Shown here: one piece after another, positions 8,857-17,635 of the stretch
Layout of the letters: each line of letters begins with the position of its first letter
Numbering within the stretch: position 1 is the stretch's first letter
Assembly: GCA_019118525.1 (NCBI GenBank)
Contig: DWYV01000039.1
Coordinates: 1 to 64,000, forward strand
Source of the DNA: Candidatus Bariatricus faecipullorum
Lineage (GTDB): Bacteria > Bacillota > Clostridia > Lachnospirales > Lachnospiraceae
DNA: 64,000 nucleotides
Reading direction: 5' to 3'
The notes under the pieces: generated by a model
The model's database searches: none
Told to the model about the DNA's origin: nothing
Seen by the model: the letters and a program-made list of their open reading frames with translations, nothing else
Translations under genes and position numbers: made by a program

Positions 8857-9090
8857 TTAACCGTTAATCATGAAAGAAACCAGCTTGTCAATATCCTCCT
8901 TTTCGTACGCGATAATTTCAAGCTCCGGAATCTCTCCGTTGGAAAAGATGTTTGCCATGGAAACATACTGGGACAGTTTGGACTTCAGGTTCAGTCTGTC
9001 GCCTTCTCCTGTTACCAGCTCTACTTTTCCTTTACAGCTGTCTACTACTTCAAAAAACTTCTCGATATCTGTAATGTTCTGTACTTTCAT
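8857..9090 (-). CDS. Small conserved-looking hypothetical protein
   Basis: This 77-aa acidic, soluble protein starts MKVQNITDIEKFFEVVDSC and ends KEDIDKLVSFMING. It has a good ribosome site (AAAAGGAGAC), its own sigma-A promoter and its own terminator, so it is a real monocistronic gene. I see no motif that gives a function; the alternating helix-strand pattern suggests a compact alpha/beta fold. Confidence 0.75.
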   Translation of the reverse strand: MKVQNITDIEKFFEVVDSCKGKVELVTGEGDRLNLKSKLSQYVSMANIFSNGEIPELEIIAYEKEDIDKLVSFMING

Positions 9091-9142
9091 TTTTTCGTCT
9101 CCTTTTCTTTCTCTCTTTCACTCATCTATTTTTTACACCCTC

Positions 9143-9171
9143 AATATAGCCAACTTTTTCCATAAAATCAA
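9143..9171 (-). promoter_or_regulatory. Sigma-A-type promoter
   Basis: On the - strand: TTGATT, 17-bp spacer, TATATT. It lies about 50 bp upstream of the 77-aa gene. Confidence 0.6.
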
Positions 9172-9245
9172 GGGCAAAATGTTTTTTCAGCACTTTTGTA
9201 AAAGTGCACAAATCAAAGCATGAGTTTTTGGGAAATATTCACAGT

Positions 9246-10070
9246 CTATTCTCTGATTTTCAGGCTGCCCGGCAGGATTTCAATCTTTCTTTCTTTATAG
9301 AGATGTCCCACAGCACGCTTAAAAGCGGCCTTGCTGATACCGAACTCTTTTTTAATCAGCTCCGCGTCCGCCTTGTCGCTGAAAGGCAGTTCCCCTCCCC
9401 GCTCTTCCATGCTCTGAAGAATCATGGCGGCGTCTTTCTCAATCTGGATAAACGCCTTTTCCCGGATGCTTAAGTCCAGCTTTCCGTCTTCCTTCACATC
9501 CGTCACCCGGGCCTCAATCCTGTCGCCCACTTTCAGGTCCCGGCTCACTTCCCGGCGGGGAATCAGTGCGGAATACTGGTTATCCACGGCCACAAACACG
9601 CCGAAATTATCGCTCTTTTCGTATACGATTCCTTTTACCCGGTCGTCCTTCTGGTAGGGAGAGTCCGTGCGGAGTTTTCCGTACACCTTCATGCTGGCAC
9701 AGAGGCGCTGGCTCTTGTCGATATAAAGCGTTACCAGACACCGGTCTCCCGGCCGAATCTGGGCTGTCTGCTCCCGGAAGGGCAGAAACAGGTCTTTTTC
9801 CAGGCCCCAGTCCAGAAACGCACCGAATTTTCCCACCTGAAGCACCTCCAGAACGGCCAGGCCGCCCAGCTGAATATAGGGTTCCTTCGTGGTGGCAATG
9901 GGCCTGTCAGAAGAATCTTTATAAAGAAATACTTCTATTTCATCTCCCAGAGCCGTTCCTTCCGGCACCTGCTTTTTGGGCAGAAGGACTTTCTCTTCGC
10001 CGTCTCCCAGATATACGCCAAAATCTACCTGCTTTACTACTTTTAATACCTGTTTTTCTCCTAACTGCAT
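9246..10070 (-). CDS. CvfB/YitL-like S1-domain RNA-binding protein
   Basis: The 274-aa product has the CvfB architecture: consecutive S1-like OB folds (residues 1-65 with KQVDFGVYLGDG, 66-140 with VGKFGAFLDWGLEKDLFLPF, 145-215 with VYEKSDNFGVFVAVDNQYSALIP) and a C-terminal winged helix (about 220-274, ELIKKEFGISKAAFKRAVGHL). In staphylococci CvfB binds RNA and affects virulence-gene expression; here it is probably a general RNA-binding regulator. AGGAG lies 8 nt before the ATG. It is the last gene of a leftward cluster with the thioesterase and cation-efflux genes. Confidence 0.85.
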   Translation of the reverse strand: MQLGEKQVLKVVKQVDFGVYLGDGEEKVLLPKKQVPEGTALGDEIEVFLYKDSSDRPIATTKEPYIQLGGLAVLEVLQVGKFGAFLDWGLEKDLFLPFREQTAQIRPGDRCLVTLYIDKSQRLCASMKVYGKLRTDSPYQKDDRVKGIVYEKSDNFGVFVAVDNQYSALIPRREVSRDLKVGDRIEARVTDVKEDGKLDLSIREKAFIQIEKDAAMILQSMEERGGELPFSDKADAELIKKEFGISKAAFKRAVGHLYKERKIEILPGSLKIRE

Positions 10071-10161
10071 CTGTTATTCTCCTGTTTTTCTAATCTGATT
10101 TTGCGCTCCATAAACGATACCGATACCGCAAACCTTCCTCCCAGTCTCTTCGTTCCCGGTA

Positions 10162-10866
10162 TCACTTGAATTCCACTACTGCAAAGGGTTTTCCGTCTTC
10201 CGTACTGCACAGTTCCACCACCGTGCGGTCAGCCTCCACGCTTGTGCGGGGCGCAATCCAGTCCCCTGCCACCGCTGATTTTTTGTACTCTGCCCGGATT
10301 TTTTCCGCTCTGGCGTACTCCGGCAGAATTTCCAGAGCCATCTGGATATACTGACAGTTATTGACATGGTCATTGGTGTCAATCTGGCATTTCAGCACCG
10401 GGAACGGCTTCCCCTCCGTACTTTCTTTCGGCAGAAGAATCTTCCGGGAGGCAAATTCTTTTTTCAGCGGAGGCTCCGGCGCATAGGCTCCGATGTCCTC
10501 TTCGGACGGCTTTACCGGCCGTCCTCTGCCGATATCCATAAACACCCAGAGCGAATTGGCCCAGGCCACCGTTTTTCCGTCTTTATCGGTCATCTGGAAA
10601 TTCCGGTGTCCGAAGGCTCCTTCAAATCCGGTCGCCCAGGTTCCGGTCCGGATCCATTCCCCAATCCGGGGATAGCGTTCCACCTCAATCTGCCAGGCGG
10701 TCAGCACCCAGGCTCTCTTTTTTTCTTTCAGGCTGTCAATGCCAAGTCCCAGTTCTTCCGACTGGAAAATACTGCAGTCCTGGAAGTAATTTACCAGGGC
10801 CGGCAGGGTCAGCCGCTCGGAAGTATCAATCTCGCTGAACCGCACACGGCTTTCAAATGCGTACAT
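10162..10866 (-). CDS. Acyl-[acyl-carrier-protein] thioesterase
   Basis: This 234-aa double-hotdog protein belongs to the FatA/FatB-like acyl-ACP thioesterases (PF01643), which release free fatty acids from ACP. The N-terminal hotdog covers about residues 1-120 (RVRFSEIDTSERLTLPALVNYFQD). The second repeat carries the catalytic signature DTNDHVNNCQYI, with Asn165 and His167 in the expected spacing. Bacterial members of this length occur widely in Clostridia. It lies between the cation-efflux gene (21 bp upstream) and the cvfB-like gene, all leftward. Confidence 0.9.
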   Translation of the reverse strand: MYAFESRVRFSEIDTSERLTLPALVNYFQDCSIFQSEELGLGIDSLKEKKRAWVLTAWQIEVERYPRIGEWIRTGTWATGFEGAFGHRNFQMTDKDGKTVAWANSLWVFMDIGRGRPVKPSEEDIGAYAPEPPLKKEFASRKILLPKESTEGKPFPVLKCQIDTNDHVNNCQYIQMALEILPEYARAEKIRAEYKKSAVAGDWIAPRTSVEADRTVVELCSTEDGKPFAVVEFK

Positions 10867-10887
10867 TTTCTGCGTTATCCTCCTCGG

Positions 10888-12063
10888 TTATTCTTCGATA
10901 TAACTCTTTTCCGCGGTAATGACGCACTGGTAACGTCTGTCCACGGTTTTCAACTGTTCCATAATCTGCTGCATCAGTTCTTTCTGCTTTTCATCGCTGT
11001 ATTCATGGGGCACTACCAGGTCGAACACCAGGTTAATCTGGTTTACCCCGTCCACCATACGGAAATCGTGAATACTGCTCCTTTTATCCAGCCCTGCCAC
11101 TGCGTCCTCCACCTGCTTTTTCACCCGGAGAACCGTCTCGTCCTTCGTCTCGATGGGGTCCATGTGGATGACCAGAAAAATGCCCAGCTCCCGGGCCGCG
11201 TCCCGCTCTATTTTGTCAATGACCTCATGGGAATCCTCAATGGACGTATCGTTGGGCACCTCTGCATGGATACTGGCCATACTCCGGCCCGGCCCGTAAT
11301 TATGTACTATCAGGTCGTGGCTTCCCACGATTCCATCGTATTTTTCTACAAATTCCTTGATTTTCCGGTAGTCCTCTTTTGTGGCCGCCTCGCCGATGAG
11401 CGGCTTCAGCGTATCGCGGGCGATTCCGACTCCGGCCCACATCACCACCAGGGAAACCCCCAGTCCCACAATCCCGTCTATATTGATTCCGGTAATTCTC
11501 CAGAACACCAGGGAAAACACGGTGGCGGAAGTGGTAATCACATCTCCCGTGGCGTCGGCGGCCGTGGCCAGCATCACCTGGGAGTCAATCCGTTTTCCCA
11601 GTTTTCTGTTAAAAGCGCCCATCCAGAGCTTTACTCCTATAGAAAGTATCAGGATAACCAGGGATACGGTCTGAAACCGCAGTACCTCCGGTTCCCGGAT
11701 TTTTCCGATGGAGTCCTTAAAAAAGGTGAATCCCACCTCAATAACCAGAAACGATACTATCAGCGCCGCGATATACTCAATCCGCCCGTGGCCGAAGGGA
11801 TGCTCTTCGTCCGCAGGCTTTTCCGCCATCTTTACACCTGCCAGGCCGATAACAGAAGACCCTGCGTCAGACAGGTTGTTAAATGCATCCGCCCGGACAG
11901 AAACACTGTGCAGTACGGTTCCTACAATAAATTTTACCAGAAATAAAAGCACATTACAAAAGATGCCTGCCCCACTTGCCAGAACTCCATACGCAGTGCG
12001 GACAGCCACCTTTTCTGTATCCTTATAATCTTTTACAAACAGTCTTACCAGTAATTCCGTCAT
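10888..12063 (-). CDS. Cation diffusion facilitator family transporter
   Basis: This 391-aa CDF protein exports divalent metal ions by proton antiport. Six membrane helices are visible in the first about 220 residues. The metal-site sequences are ADAFNNLSD in helix 2 and AADATGDV in helix 5, with HPFGHGRIEY between helices 2 and 3. The cytoplasmic C-terminal domain (about 225-391) includes the usual ferredoxin-like part plus an extension, longer than in minimal CDFs. Zn, Mn, Fe or Cd cannot be distinguished from sequence alone. Confidence 0.88.
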   Translation of the reverse strand: MTELLVRLFVKDYKDTEKVAVRTAYGVLASGAGIFCNVLLFLVKFIVGTVLHSVSVRADAFNNLSDAGSSVIGLAGVKMAEKPADEEHPFGHGRIEYIAALIVSFLVIEVGFTFFKDSIGKIREPEVLRFQTVSLVILILSIGVKLWMGAFNRKLGKRIDSQVMLATAADATGDVITTSATVFSLVFWRITGINIDGIVGLGVSLVVMWAGVGIARDTLKPLIGEAATKEDYRKIKEFVEKYDGIVGSHDLIVHNYGPGRSMASIHAEVPNDTSIEDSHEVIDKIERDAARELGIFLVIHMDPIETKDETVLRVKKQVEDAVAGLDKRSSIHDFRMVDGVNQINLVFDLVVPHEYSDEKQKELMQQIMEQLKTVDRRYQCVITAEKSYIEE

Positions 12064-12148
12064 ACTGTGTCGCCCCTCTTTGTGTAATTCCGTTCCCGTT
12101 TCCGTATCTGTATTCTACACACTTCCCTGCGGAAATGCAAGTAGGAAC

Positions 12149-12781
12149 TTATTCTTTTTCGTCTCCGAAGAAGAACCAGCGGATTTTAAAACGCTCTGTA
12201 GCCGTAACCAGTTCGTACTCTTCATCGTCCAGGTTCTCCCGCAGTTCTTCCTTTCCTTCCTCCGGCACGACAGCGTGAACCGTATCCAGGAAACAGAGTC
12301 CGGGGTACAGAACGCACCACCAGTTCCGGCCCCTGGCTTCTCCTATTTCTATCCGCAGCGCTTTGTAGTTCCCCGCCGGAAACGTAATATCGCCATAGGT
12401 TTTTTCCGGAAAGCGGCACCATTCCACCTTCGCCTGCACCGGATACGCCGAGCCGTTTTCCGCCAGAACTTCTTCTGCCGTTTCTTCGATTTCTTTCAGA
12501 TGGCTCCTCGCCCACGCCTCGCTCTCGTCGGCGTTTTCCGCCTGGGGCATGTTCTCTTTCATATAGGTAAGAACTCCGTCCCTTACTTTCAGTTTCAGTT
12601 CCTGGTCCTCCCTGCTGTCGCTGTTTGCCAGAACATGAAAGCGGAGCACTTCCTCCGCCAGTCTCTGCCTGGTTTCTTCCACCTTTTCTCCGGTCTGCTC
12701 TCCCCGCAGGACGGCTCCGGTAAGCAGAGCCGCCGCCAGAAGAGAAAGCAGGATACAGATTCCTTTTCCTTTCCAGCCCAT
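12149..12781 (-). CDS. spoIIR: Stage II sporulation protein R
   Basis: SpoIIR is the forespore-made secreted signal that triggers SpoIIGA to process pro-sigma-E in the mother cell. The 210-aa protein has an N-terminal membrane/signal segment (about 6-24) and the family hallmark VLRFHVLANSDSREDQ (about 47-62) followed by LKLKVRDGVL. The C-terminal portion YGDITFPAGNYKALRIEIG...WWCVLYPGLCF also matches the family. It is good evidence that the organism forms endospores. The gene stands alone on the - strand, upstream of the cation-efflux gene. Confidence 0.92.
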   Translation of the reverse strand: MGWKGKGICILLSLLAAALLTGAVLRGEQTGEKVEETRQRLAEEVLRFHVLANSDSREDQELKLKVRDGVLTYMKENMPQAENADESEAWARSHLKEIEETAEEVLAENGSAYPVQAKVEWCRFPEKTYGDITFPAGNYKALRIEIGEARGRNWWCVLYPGLCFLDTVHAVVPEEGKEELRENLDDEEYELVTATERFKIRWFFFGDEKE

Positions 12782-12806
12782 ATGTAACCTCCTGTCCGGA
12801 AATGCC

Positions 12807-12896
12807 CCGCCTGCCCTTCGCAGGCGGCGGTGTTCCTTTCTACTGTCAGAAGTATGGACGGAAAATCCCGGCTCTATACAGCCGGGACCGTTTTTT
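12807..12896. terminator. Two hairpins between spoIIR and the GntR gene
   Basis: An 8-bp stem CCGCCTGC / GCAGGCGG (12807-12827) is followed by a 7-bp stem CCCGGCT / AGCCGGG (12867-12886). The second has a six-T tract on the + strand and ATTTTCC on the - strand, and lies just past the stop of the leftward GntR-type gene, whose transcript it probably ends. Confidence 0.7.
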
Positions 12897-12901
12897 CTCT
12901 G

Positions 12902-13579
12902 TTATTCTTTCTTTTCCCGCAGGGCGTCTGACACGGATACGGCCTGATTATCGATATGGCGTCCGGCAATGGCCCGGGCCTCCTTTTTCTGATGGCTTTC
13001 TATCATTTTTATCATCTGCTGATGCTCCTCCAGAAGCTGGGGATAGCATTCCTTCTGCTTCAGATACTCCACCCGAAACCGGTACATCTGTTCCCGGAGA
13101 TTATTCAGAAGCGAAATCAGCCGCTGATTATCCGTTGCCGCAAAAATCACATCGTGAAACTGGACATCCGCTTCTGCAATCCGGGTCACGTCACCGCTCT
13201 GCAGGGTCTGACGAAATTCCTCCGCTGCCACCTTCAGTTCTTTTATCTGTTCCTGAGTAATCCGCTCGCAGGCAAGCTCTGCGGCAAGCTCTTCCAGGGC
13301 TTTCCTCACCTCCAGCACATCCAGCATGTTTTTCTCTGTAATCTCCGCCACCTCAGCCCCTTTTCGGGGAATCATCAGCACCAGGCCTTCCAGTTCCAGT
13401 TTCCGGATGGCCTCGCGGATGGGTGTCCGGCTGACGCCCAGTTTATTGGCAAGCTGGATTTCCATCAGCCGCTCTCCCGGCTTCAGTTCTCCCCGCAGAA
13501 TTGCCTGGCGGAGTGTATTAAATACTACGTCCCGCAGGGGCAGATATTCGTTCATGTTTACCTGAAAATTAAGTTCCAT
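12902..13579 (-). CDS. GntR-family transcriptional regulator (FadR/FCD type)
   Basis: The 225-aa protein has an N-terminal winged helix (about 8-70: LRDVVFNTLRQAILRGELKPGERL then LGVSRTPIREAIRKLELEG) and a C-terminal FCD ligand-binding domain with the metal-binding pattern DVQFHDVI and H193-type ESHQKKEARAIAGRH. Ligand and targets are unknown. The start is the ATG at 13579 because AGGAGG lies 9 nt upstream; an in-frame ATG at 13600 would overlap that site. Only 4 bp separate it from ispE, so the two are translationally coupled. Confidence 0.88.
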   Translation of the reverse strand: MELNFQVNMNEYLPLRDVVFNTLRQAILRGELKPGERLMEIQLANKLGVSRTPIREAIRKLELEGLVLMIPRKGAEVAEITEKNMLDVLEVRKALEELAAELACERITQEQIKELKVAAEEFRQTLQSGDVTRIAEADVQFHDVIFAATDNQRLISLLNNLREQMYRFRVEYLKQKECYPQLLEEHQQMIKMIESHQKKEARAIAGRHIDNQAVSVSDALREKKE

Positions 13580-13583
13580 TTCT

Positions 13584-14459
13584 TTATCTCCTCCTGACAT
13601 TGTGCACGCCTGCCATGTACACCTGTTTTGCCAGCTTCTGTTTTCTGACCATGGCGTATGCCTGTTTTACTGATTTCCTGTCCCGGAATATGCCGAACAC
13701 CGTTGGGCCGCTGCCGCTCATCATGGCTCCCAGGGCGCCTGCCTCCAGCATCTGTTCCTTTATCCGGCTGATGACCGGATACTCCTTTTCCGTCACCCCT
13801 TCCAGTACATTGCCCATGGAGCGGGCCACCTTCTCCAGATTTCTGTCTTTCAGGCCTTCCAGAATGCCATCGATATCCGGATGGTTTTCGATTCTGCCGG
13901 AATCCAGCTTTTCGTATACCATCCGGGTGGATACGCTGATGGGCGGTTTCGCCACCAGAATCTGGCAGGACGGCAGGGGCGGAAGCGGGGTCAGTTTCTC
14001 TCCGATTCCCTCTGCCAGCACCGTTCCCCGCATCAGACAGTAGGGAACGTCGGCCCCCAGGGTCACGCCCCGTTCCATCAGCTGGGAAAGGGAAAGGCCC
14101 AGCTGAAACATCCGGTTCATGCCGTAAAGCACCGCCGCGGCGTCGGTACTTCCGCCCGCCATGCCGGCTGCCACCGGGATATGCTTCTCCAGGGAAATCC
14201 GGATCCCTTCCCGCAGCAAAAACTCATCCATCAAAAGTTTTGCCGCTTTCCAGGCAATATTGTTTTCATCCTTCGGTAAAAAGAACAGGCTGGATTCTAT
14301 TTCAATACCCGGTTCGTTCTTCTTTTCCAGGATTACTTTGTCATAGAGATAAATGGTCTGCATGACCATCCGTACATCATGATAGCCGTCCGGCCGTTTT
14401 CCCAGTACATCCAGACCCAGATTGATTTTTCCCAGTGCTTTCAGTTCCAGTTTTTCCAT
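13584..14459 (-). CDS. ispE: 4-(cytidine 5'-diphospho)-2-C-methyl-D-erythritol kinase
   Basis: IspE phosphorylates CDP-methylerythritol in the non-mevalonate isoprenoid pathway. The 291-aa GHMP kinase shows AKINLGL-type start (LGKINLGLDVLGKRPDGYHD, with the 12-residue spacing to the Tyr/His pair), the phosphate-binding loop PVAAGMAGGSTDAAA (95-109) and the C-terminal MSGSGPTVFGIF. It is followed at once by the GntR-type gene. Confidence 0.93.
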   Translation of the reverse strand: MEKLELKALGKINLGLDVLGKRPDGYHDVRMVMQTIYLYDKVILEKKNEPGIEIESSLFFLPKDENNIAWKAAKLLMDEFLLREGIRISLEKHIPVAAGMAGGSTDAAAVLYGMNRMFQLGLSLSQLMERGVTLGADVPYCLMRGTVLAEGIGEKLTPLPPLPSCQILVAKPPISVSTRMVYEKLDSGRIENHPDIDGILEGLKDRNLEKVARSMGNVLEGVTEKEYPVISRIKEQMLEAGALGAMMSGSGPTVFGIFRDRKSVKQAYAMVRKQKLAKQVYMAGVHNVRRR

Positions 14460-14551
14460 CGGTATTCTCCCTTATTCTTCCCCTGTCTCTCCACAGTTCC
14501 GTCCAGAATTGTATTTTTTCAATGCTTTATTGTATCTTGTATACATTATAA

Positions 14552-16108
14552 CTACAGTATACCCGTATTTTCTTTAAAAATCAATATTTTATCTCCTGGT
14601 TTCACTTCTCCGGAAGACAGTCCGTTCATTTCCCGGATACTGTCCACGGTTGTCAGGTACCTCTTTGCCAGGTCCCACAAATCTTCGCCGTCCTTCACGA
14701 TATATCCCGCGATACCCGGGATTTTTGCCCGTGCTTCCTCGTCCAGGGGTGTAAATTCCAGATCTGTGATAACACCGGTTTTTACCGGCCTGCGGAAAAA
14801 ACTCTGCACGGCCAGCACTGCCTTTACTTCCACTTCCCCGCTTCCGGCCAGGGAGACGCTGGTCTGCTCTGCATTGCAGGTGACGTCATAACGCATATCC
14901 GGACCGCCCTGTCCGCTCTCCACCAGGCAGGACACGGGCACCATGCCCTGCCAGACCCCAAAGGGCACTGCATCGTCTGCTTTTATATAGAGGAAATGGA
15001 TATGAAGAATCCCCTCCAGACGGATGCCGCCCTCTGTCACCTCCAGGTTCTCGGTCTGCAGCGTTCCCCAGGCATGGCAGATCTGCAGGATTTCTTCCCG
15101 CAGTTCCGGTATGTCCAGATGCTCGGTAATCTTATTTTTAAAATGGTTCTGCATCACCAGCTCTTCCAGTATCTTTTCTTCCACCGCCGGCCTGCATACT
15201 TCATCCAGAGAGTAAACATCTTCCAGAAGCGTCAGTTTTTCCTCTCTGTATACCAGAATCCGCAAATCCACTGCCGCCTCAATTCCAAGGGCCCGCATTT
15301 CTCCATCCCCGTCCATCCGGGCTTCCACATGCGTATCCCCCAGGCTCCGGTACACATGATGGTACATGGTTTCGTCCACCCCGGGGCATTCCACACGGGA
15401 TTCAAAGGGCACATTCTGTTCTGTCCAGTCCAGCTTTCCTTCCTGGGATTCGTAGATACAGAACACCTGCAGCTCTCCGGAAAGCAGAAGGGCGTCCTGG
15501 GCCAGTCTGGTATCCATCCCTGCCACCGACACATCCTGCCATATCAGCGTGCCAATGTTTTCCCGGGTACCCGGAAGCTGTACCTCTTCTTTTATCCGGC
15601 ACACATCCCGTTTTCCCAGAAACAGTTCCAGGGGCTCCAGCTCCCGCTGTTTTTTCAGCAGTTTTTTCCCCGAGTCCACGTCGGTTGTAATCTGTTCGCC
15701 GGAAGAAGTCTCTGTATGTAAGGACAGTTCAATCATGGCCCGAAGCCCCAGTTTCCGGGAATGCACCAGGGACGGCGTGAAGTCCACCCGCTCCGGCTGT
15801 ACGACATACTCGCCGCCCTCGTCCTCCGTATAAATCATTTCCTCAAAAGGCCTGCTTCCCTCCAGCATTTCCAGCCCCGGGGCGCTCTGACTGCAGACGC
15901 ACAGGATTTTAAACTGCAGTGTCCCTGCCACACGGACGTAATTCTCGACTCTCTTTACCTCACTGATACGGACGATTCCTTCTCCGGTCAGCACCCGGTC
16001 TACGTCCCGGCTGGCATCCGGTACGTTAAAATCGTCATTCAGTACGAACTGGTAGGGGACTGTCTTTCCGATAACGCTGGTTCGAATCTCTTTTTTTATC
16101 AGTTCCAT
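14552..16108 (-). CDS. sipL: SipL-like spore coat morphogenesis protein (SPOCS + LysM)
   Basis: The 518-aa protein has repeated DUF3794/SPOCS units: the first at about 30-115 (VPDASRDVDRVL...GTLQFKILCVC), a second around 170-275 and a third around 320-430. A C-terminal LysM domain lies at about 470-514 (YIVKDGEDLWDLAKRYLTTVDSI). This is the architecture of C. difficile SipL, which binds the ATPase SpoIVA and tethers the coat to the forespore. The LysM is expected to contact SpoIVA or peptidoglycan. It is the first long gene upstream of ispE on the - strand and 11 bp after the PrcB-like lipoprotein gene, so the two are probably co-transcribed. Confidence 0.88.
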   Translation of the reverse strand: MELIKKEIRTSVIGKTVPYQFVLNDDFNVPDASRDVDRVLTGEGIVRISEVKRVENYVRVAGTLQFKILCVCSQSAPGLEMLEGSRPFEEMIYTEDEGGEYVVQPERVDFTPSLVHSRKLGLRAMIELSLHTETSSGEQITTDVDSGKKLLKKQRELEPLELFLGKRDVCRIKEEVQLPGTRENIGTLIWQDVSVAGMDTRLAQDALLLSGELQVFCIYESQEGKLDWTEQNVPFESRVECPGVDETMYHHVYRSLGDTHVEARMDGDGEMRALGIEAAVDLRILVYREEKLTLLEDVYSLDEVCRPAVEEKILEELVMQNHFKNKITEHLDIPELREEILQICHAWGTLQTENLEVTEGGIRLEGILHIHFLYIKADDAVPFGVWQGMVPVSCLVESGQGGPDMRYDVTCNAEQTSVSLAGSGEVEVKAVLAVQSFFRRPVKTGVITDLEFTPLDEEARAKIPGIAGYIVKDGEDLWDLAKRYLTTVDSIREMNGLSSGEVKPGDKILIFKENTGIL

Positions 16109-16119
16109 TCCTGCTCCTC

Positions 16120-16554
16120 CTATTCAAAAACTACGGTTTTCTCCGTCCACCCGGTCCGGATAACCAGCCATGGATACGATTCCTTTTCTTCCGGCTCTGT
16201 CCCGGCCTCGGGGCCGTCCAGCCTGGTATCCACACAGAGAAAATCTCCGGACTCCCAGAGTCCTTCCACTTCTATCTGGTATCCTTCTGTGGGCTGACTG
16301 CCGTACCCCTGTCCGATATAGAGCCACTCTCCATCGCCCCAGGTAATCTGAAACGGCTTCTCTTTCTGTTTCTCAATTTCCTTTTTCATGTCTTCCGGCA
16401 CGTCTGCCTCCTCCACAGTTTCCCACGTCACCTCCGTCCGGTCCTTCCTCCCGCCGGCCCGCTCCAGAGAGCACCCGGCCAGGGAGAAGCAAAGCAGGAT
16501 GACCGGGAGAAGGAGAAAGAAGGCTGTGCCGGCCCGGACGGGTAATGCTTTCAT
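16120..16554 (-). CDS. PrcB-like lipoprotein
   Basis: This 144-aa protein has a lipoprotein signal with lipobox LAGC (Cys28), a charged linker rich in Glu and Lys, and a C-terminal domain of about 75 residues. That domain has the pattern GQGYGSQPTEGYQIEVEGL...SYPWLVIRT, resembling the PrcB_C domain of protease-complex or inhibitor-like lipoproteins. The function is not known. It precedes sipL by 11 bp and may be sporulation-associated by context. Confidence 0.7.
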   Translation of the reverse strand: MKALPVRAGTAFFLLLPVILLCFSLAGCSLERAGGRKDRTEVTWETVEEADVPEDMKKEIEKQKEKPFQITWGDGEWLYIGQGYGSQPTEGYQIEVEGLWESGDFLCVDTRLDGPEAGTEPEEKESYPWLVIRTGWTEKTVVFE

Positions 16555-16560
16555 GGTTTC

Positions 16561-16760
16561 ACCGCCTTCACTGCCGCTTTCGCGCGCCTGCTCCTCGCTA
16601 ACAGTTCACCACGCGCCATTCGCAAAGTCGCGCTGACGCGCTTCCCCGGCAGTTTCACTGCCGCTTTGCTCATGTGCAGGCGCTCCCCTCGTCCAGCCAG
16701 AGCAGTCTGCTTTTTATGCAAGCATAAAGCATCCTGCCCTGCCTGGACGGGTGAACTGTT
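16561..16760. repeat. GC-rich structured intergenic element
   Basis: This stretch between the PrcB-like gene and plsC has no convincing gene. It holds a direct repeat TTCACTGCCGCTTT (16567-16580 and 16654-16667), a long inverted pair AACAGTTCACC (16600-16610) / GGTGAACTGTT (16750-16760), and nested hairpins CGTCCAG / CTGGACG (16690-16749) and TTTATGC-AA-GCATAAA (16713-16728). A 73-codon open frame across it is compositionally odd and lacks a ribosome site. It looks like a dispersed intergenic repeat. Confidence 0.55.
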
Positions 16761-16782
16761 TGATAACATCATATTATCTTTC

Positions 16783-16811
16783 TTGTAATTTCATGCCTTG
16801 AATAGTATAAT
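16783..16811 (+). promoter_or_regulatory. Sigma-A-type promoter for plsC operon
   Basis: TTGTAA, 17-bp spacer, TATAAT. It lies about 70 bp upstream of plsC and probably drives plsC-pncB-ddl-murF. Confidence 0.65.
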
Positions 16812-16880
16812 ATTCCCAAATAGTTTTTATACTGACGAGGAAAGAGGGTCCGGGAAGCCCTCGAAAAGAGGTATGTGCAT

Positions 16881-17615
16881 ATGATTCGGTTTATTCTGCT
16901 TGTTATTTTTCTGTTTTCTTTTCTGATTTTATCCATTCCGGTTTTTTTCGTGGAGTGGGTAATCGGAAAGTTCAACCGGGAAATGCGGGACTACAGTTCT
17001 CTGCGGATAGTGCAGTGGGGATTTAAAGTGATTCTGAAGATAACCGGCGTCTCAGTTACGGTTATCGGCGAAGAAAATGTTCCGGATGAACCGGTTCTTT
17101 TTATTGGAAATCACAGAAGTTATTTTGACATCCTGCTGACCTATTCCCGGTGCAGAAGACTGACCGGTTATATCGCGAAAAAGGAGATGGAGCGGTATCC
17201 GCTTCTTTCTACCTGGATGAGAAACCTCTACTGCCTGTTTCTGGACCGGCACGATATGCGGGAGTCGCTCCGGGTAATCCGCACAGCTATTGACTATATC
17301 AGACAGGGAATTTCTATCTGTATTTTCCCCGAAGGCACCCGCAACAGAGGCGAGGAACTGACCATGCTTCCTTTCAAAGAGGGTTCCTTCCGGATTGCCG
17401 AAAAGACCGGCTGTGCCATTGTTCCCATGAGCATGAACAATACGGCGGCTATTTTTGAAAATCATATTCCGAGGATTCAGAAAGTTCATGTAGTGCTGGA
17501 ATACGGAAAACCCATTTATCCGAATCAGCTGGAACCGGAACAGAGAAAGAACCTGGGCACCTACTGCCAGAATATTATCCAGGAAACTATTAACCGCAAT
17601 GCGGAATTAGTATAA
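16881..17615 (+). CDS. plsC: 1-acyl-sn-glycerol-3-phosphate acyltransferase
   Basis: PlsC adds the second acyl chain to lysophosphatidic acid at the inner face of the membrane. The 244-aa protein has an N-terminal membrane helix (about 1-22), the acyltransferase motif NHRSYFD (H-x4-D), and FPEGTRNRG further on. The ATG at 16881 is 9 nt after AAAGAGGT; a GTG 6 nt earlier would be too close to that site. It is the first gene of the plsC-pncB-ddl-murF cluster. Confidence 0.9.
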   Translation: MIRFILLVIFLFSFLILSIPVFFVEWVIGKFNREMRDYSSLRIVQWGFKVILKITGVSVTVIGEENVPDEPVLFIGNHRSYFDILLTYSRCRRLTGYIAKKEMERYPLLSTWMRNLYCLFLDRHDMRESLRVIRTAIDYIRQGISICIFPEGTRNRGEELTMLPFKEGSFRIAEKTGCAIVPMSMNNTAAIFENHIPRIQKVHVVLEYGKPIYPNQLEPEQRKNLGTYCQNIIQETINRNAELV

Positions 17616-17635
17616 TAAAAAGGAAGGAACAAATC

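Noticed and set aside
16551..16772. 73-codon gene on the - strand
   Set aside because: It spans the repeats of the structured element, has no ribosome site and gives an Arg/Ala/Lys-rich product typical of translated repeats.
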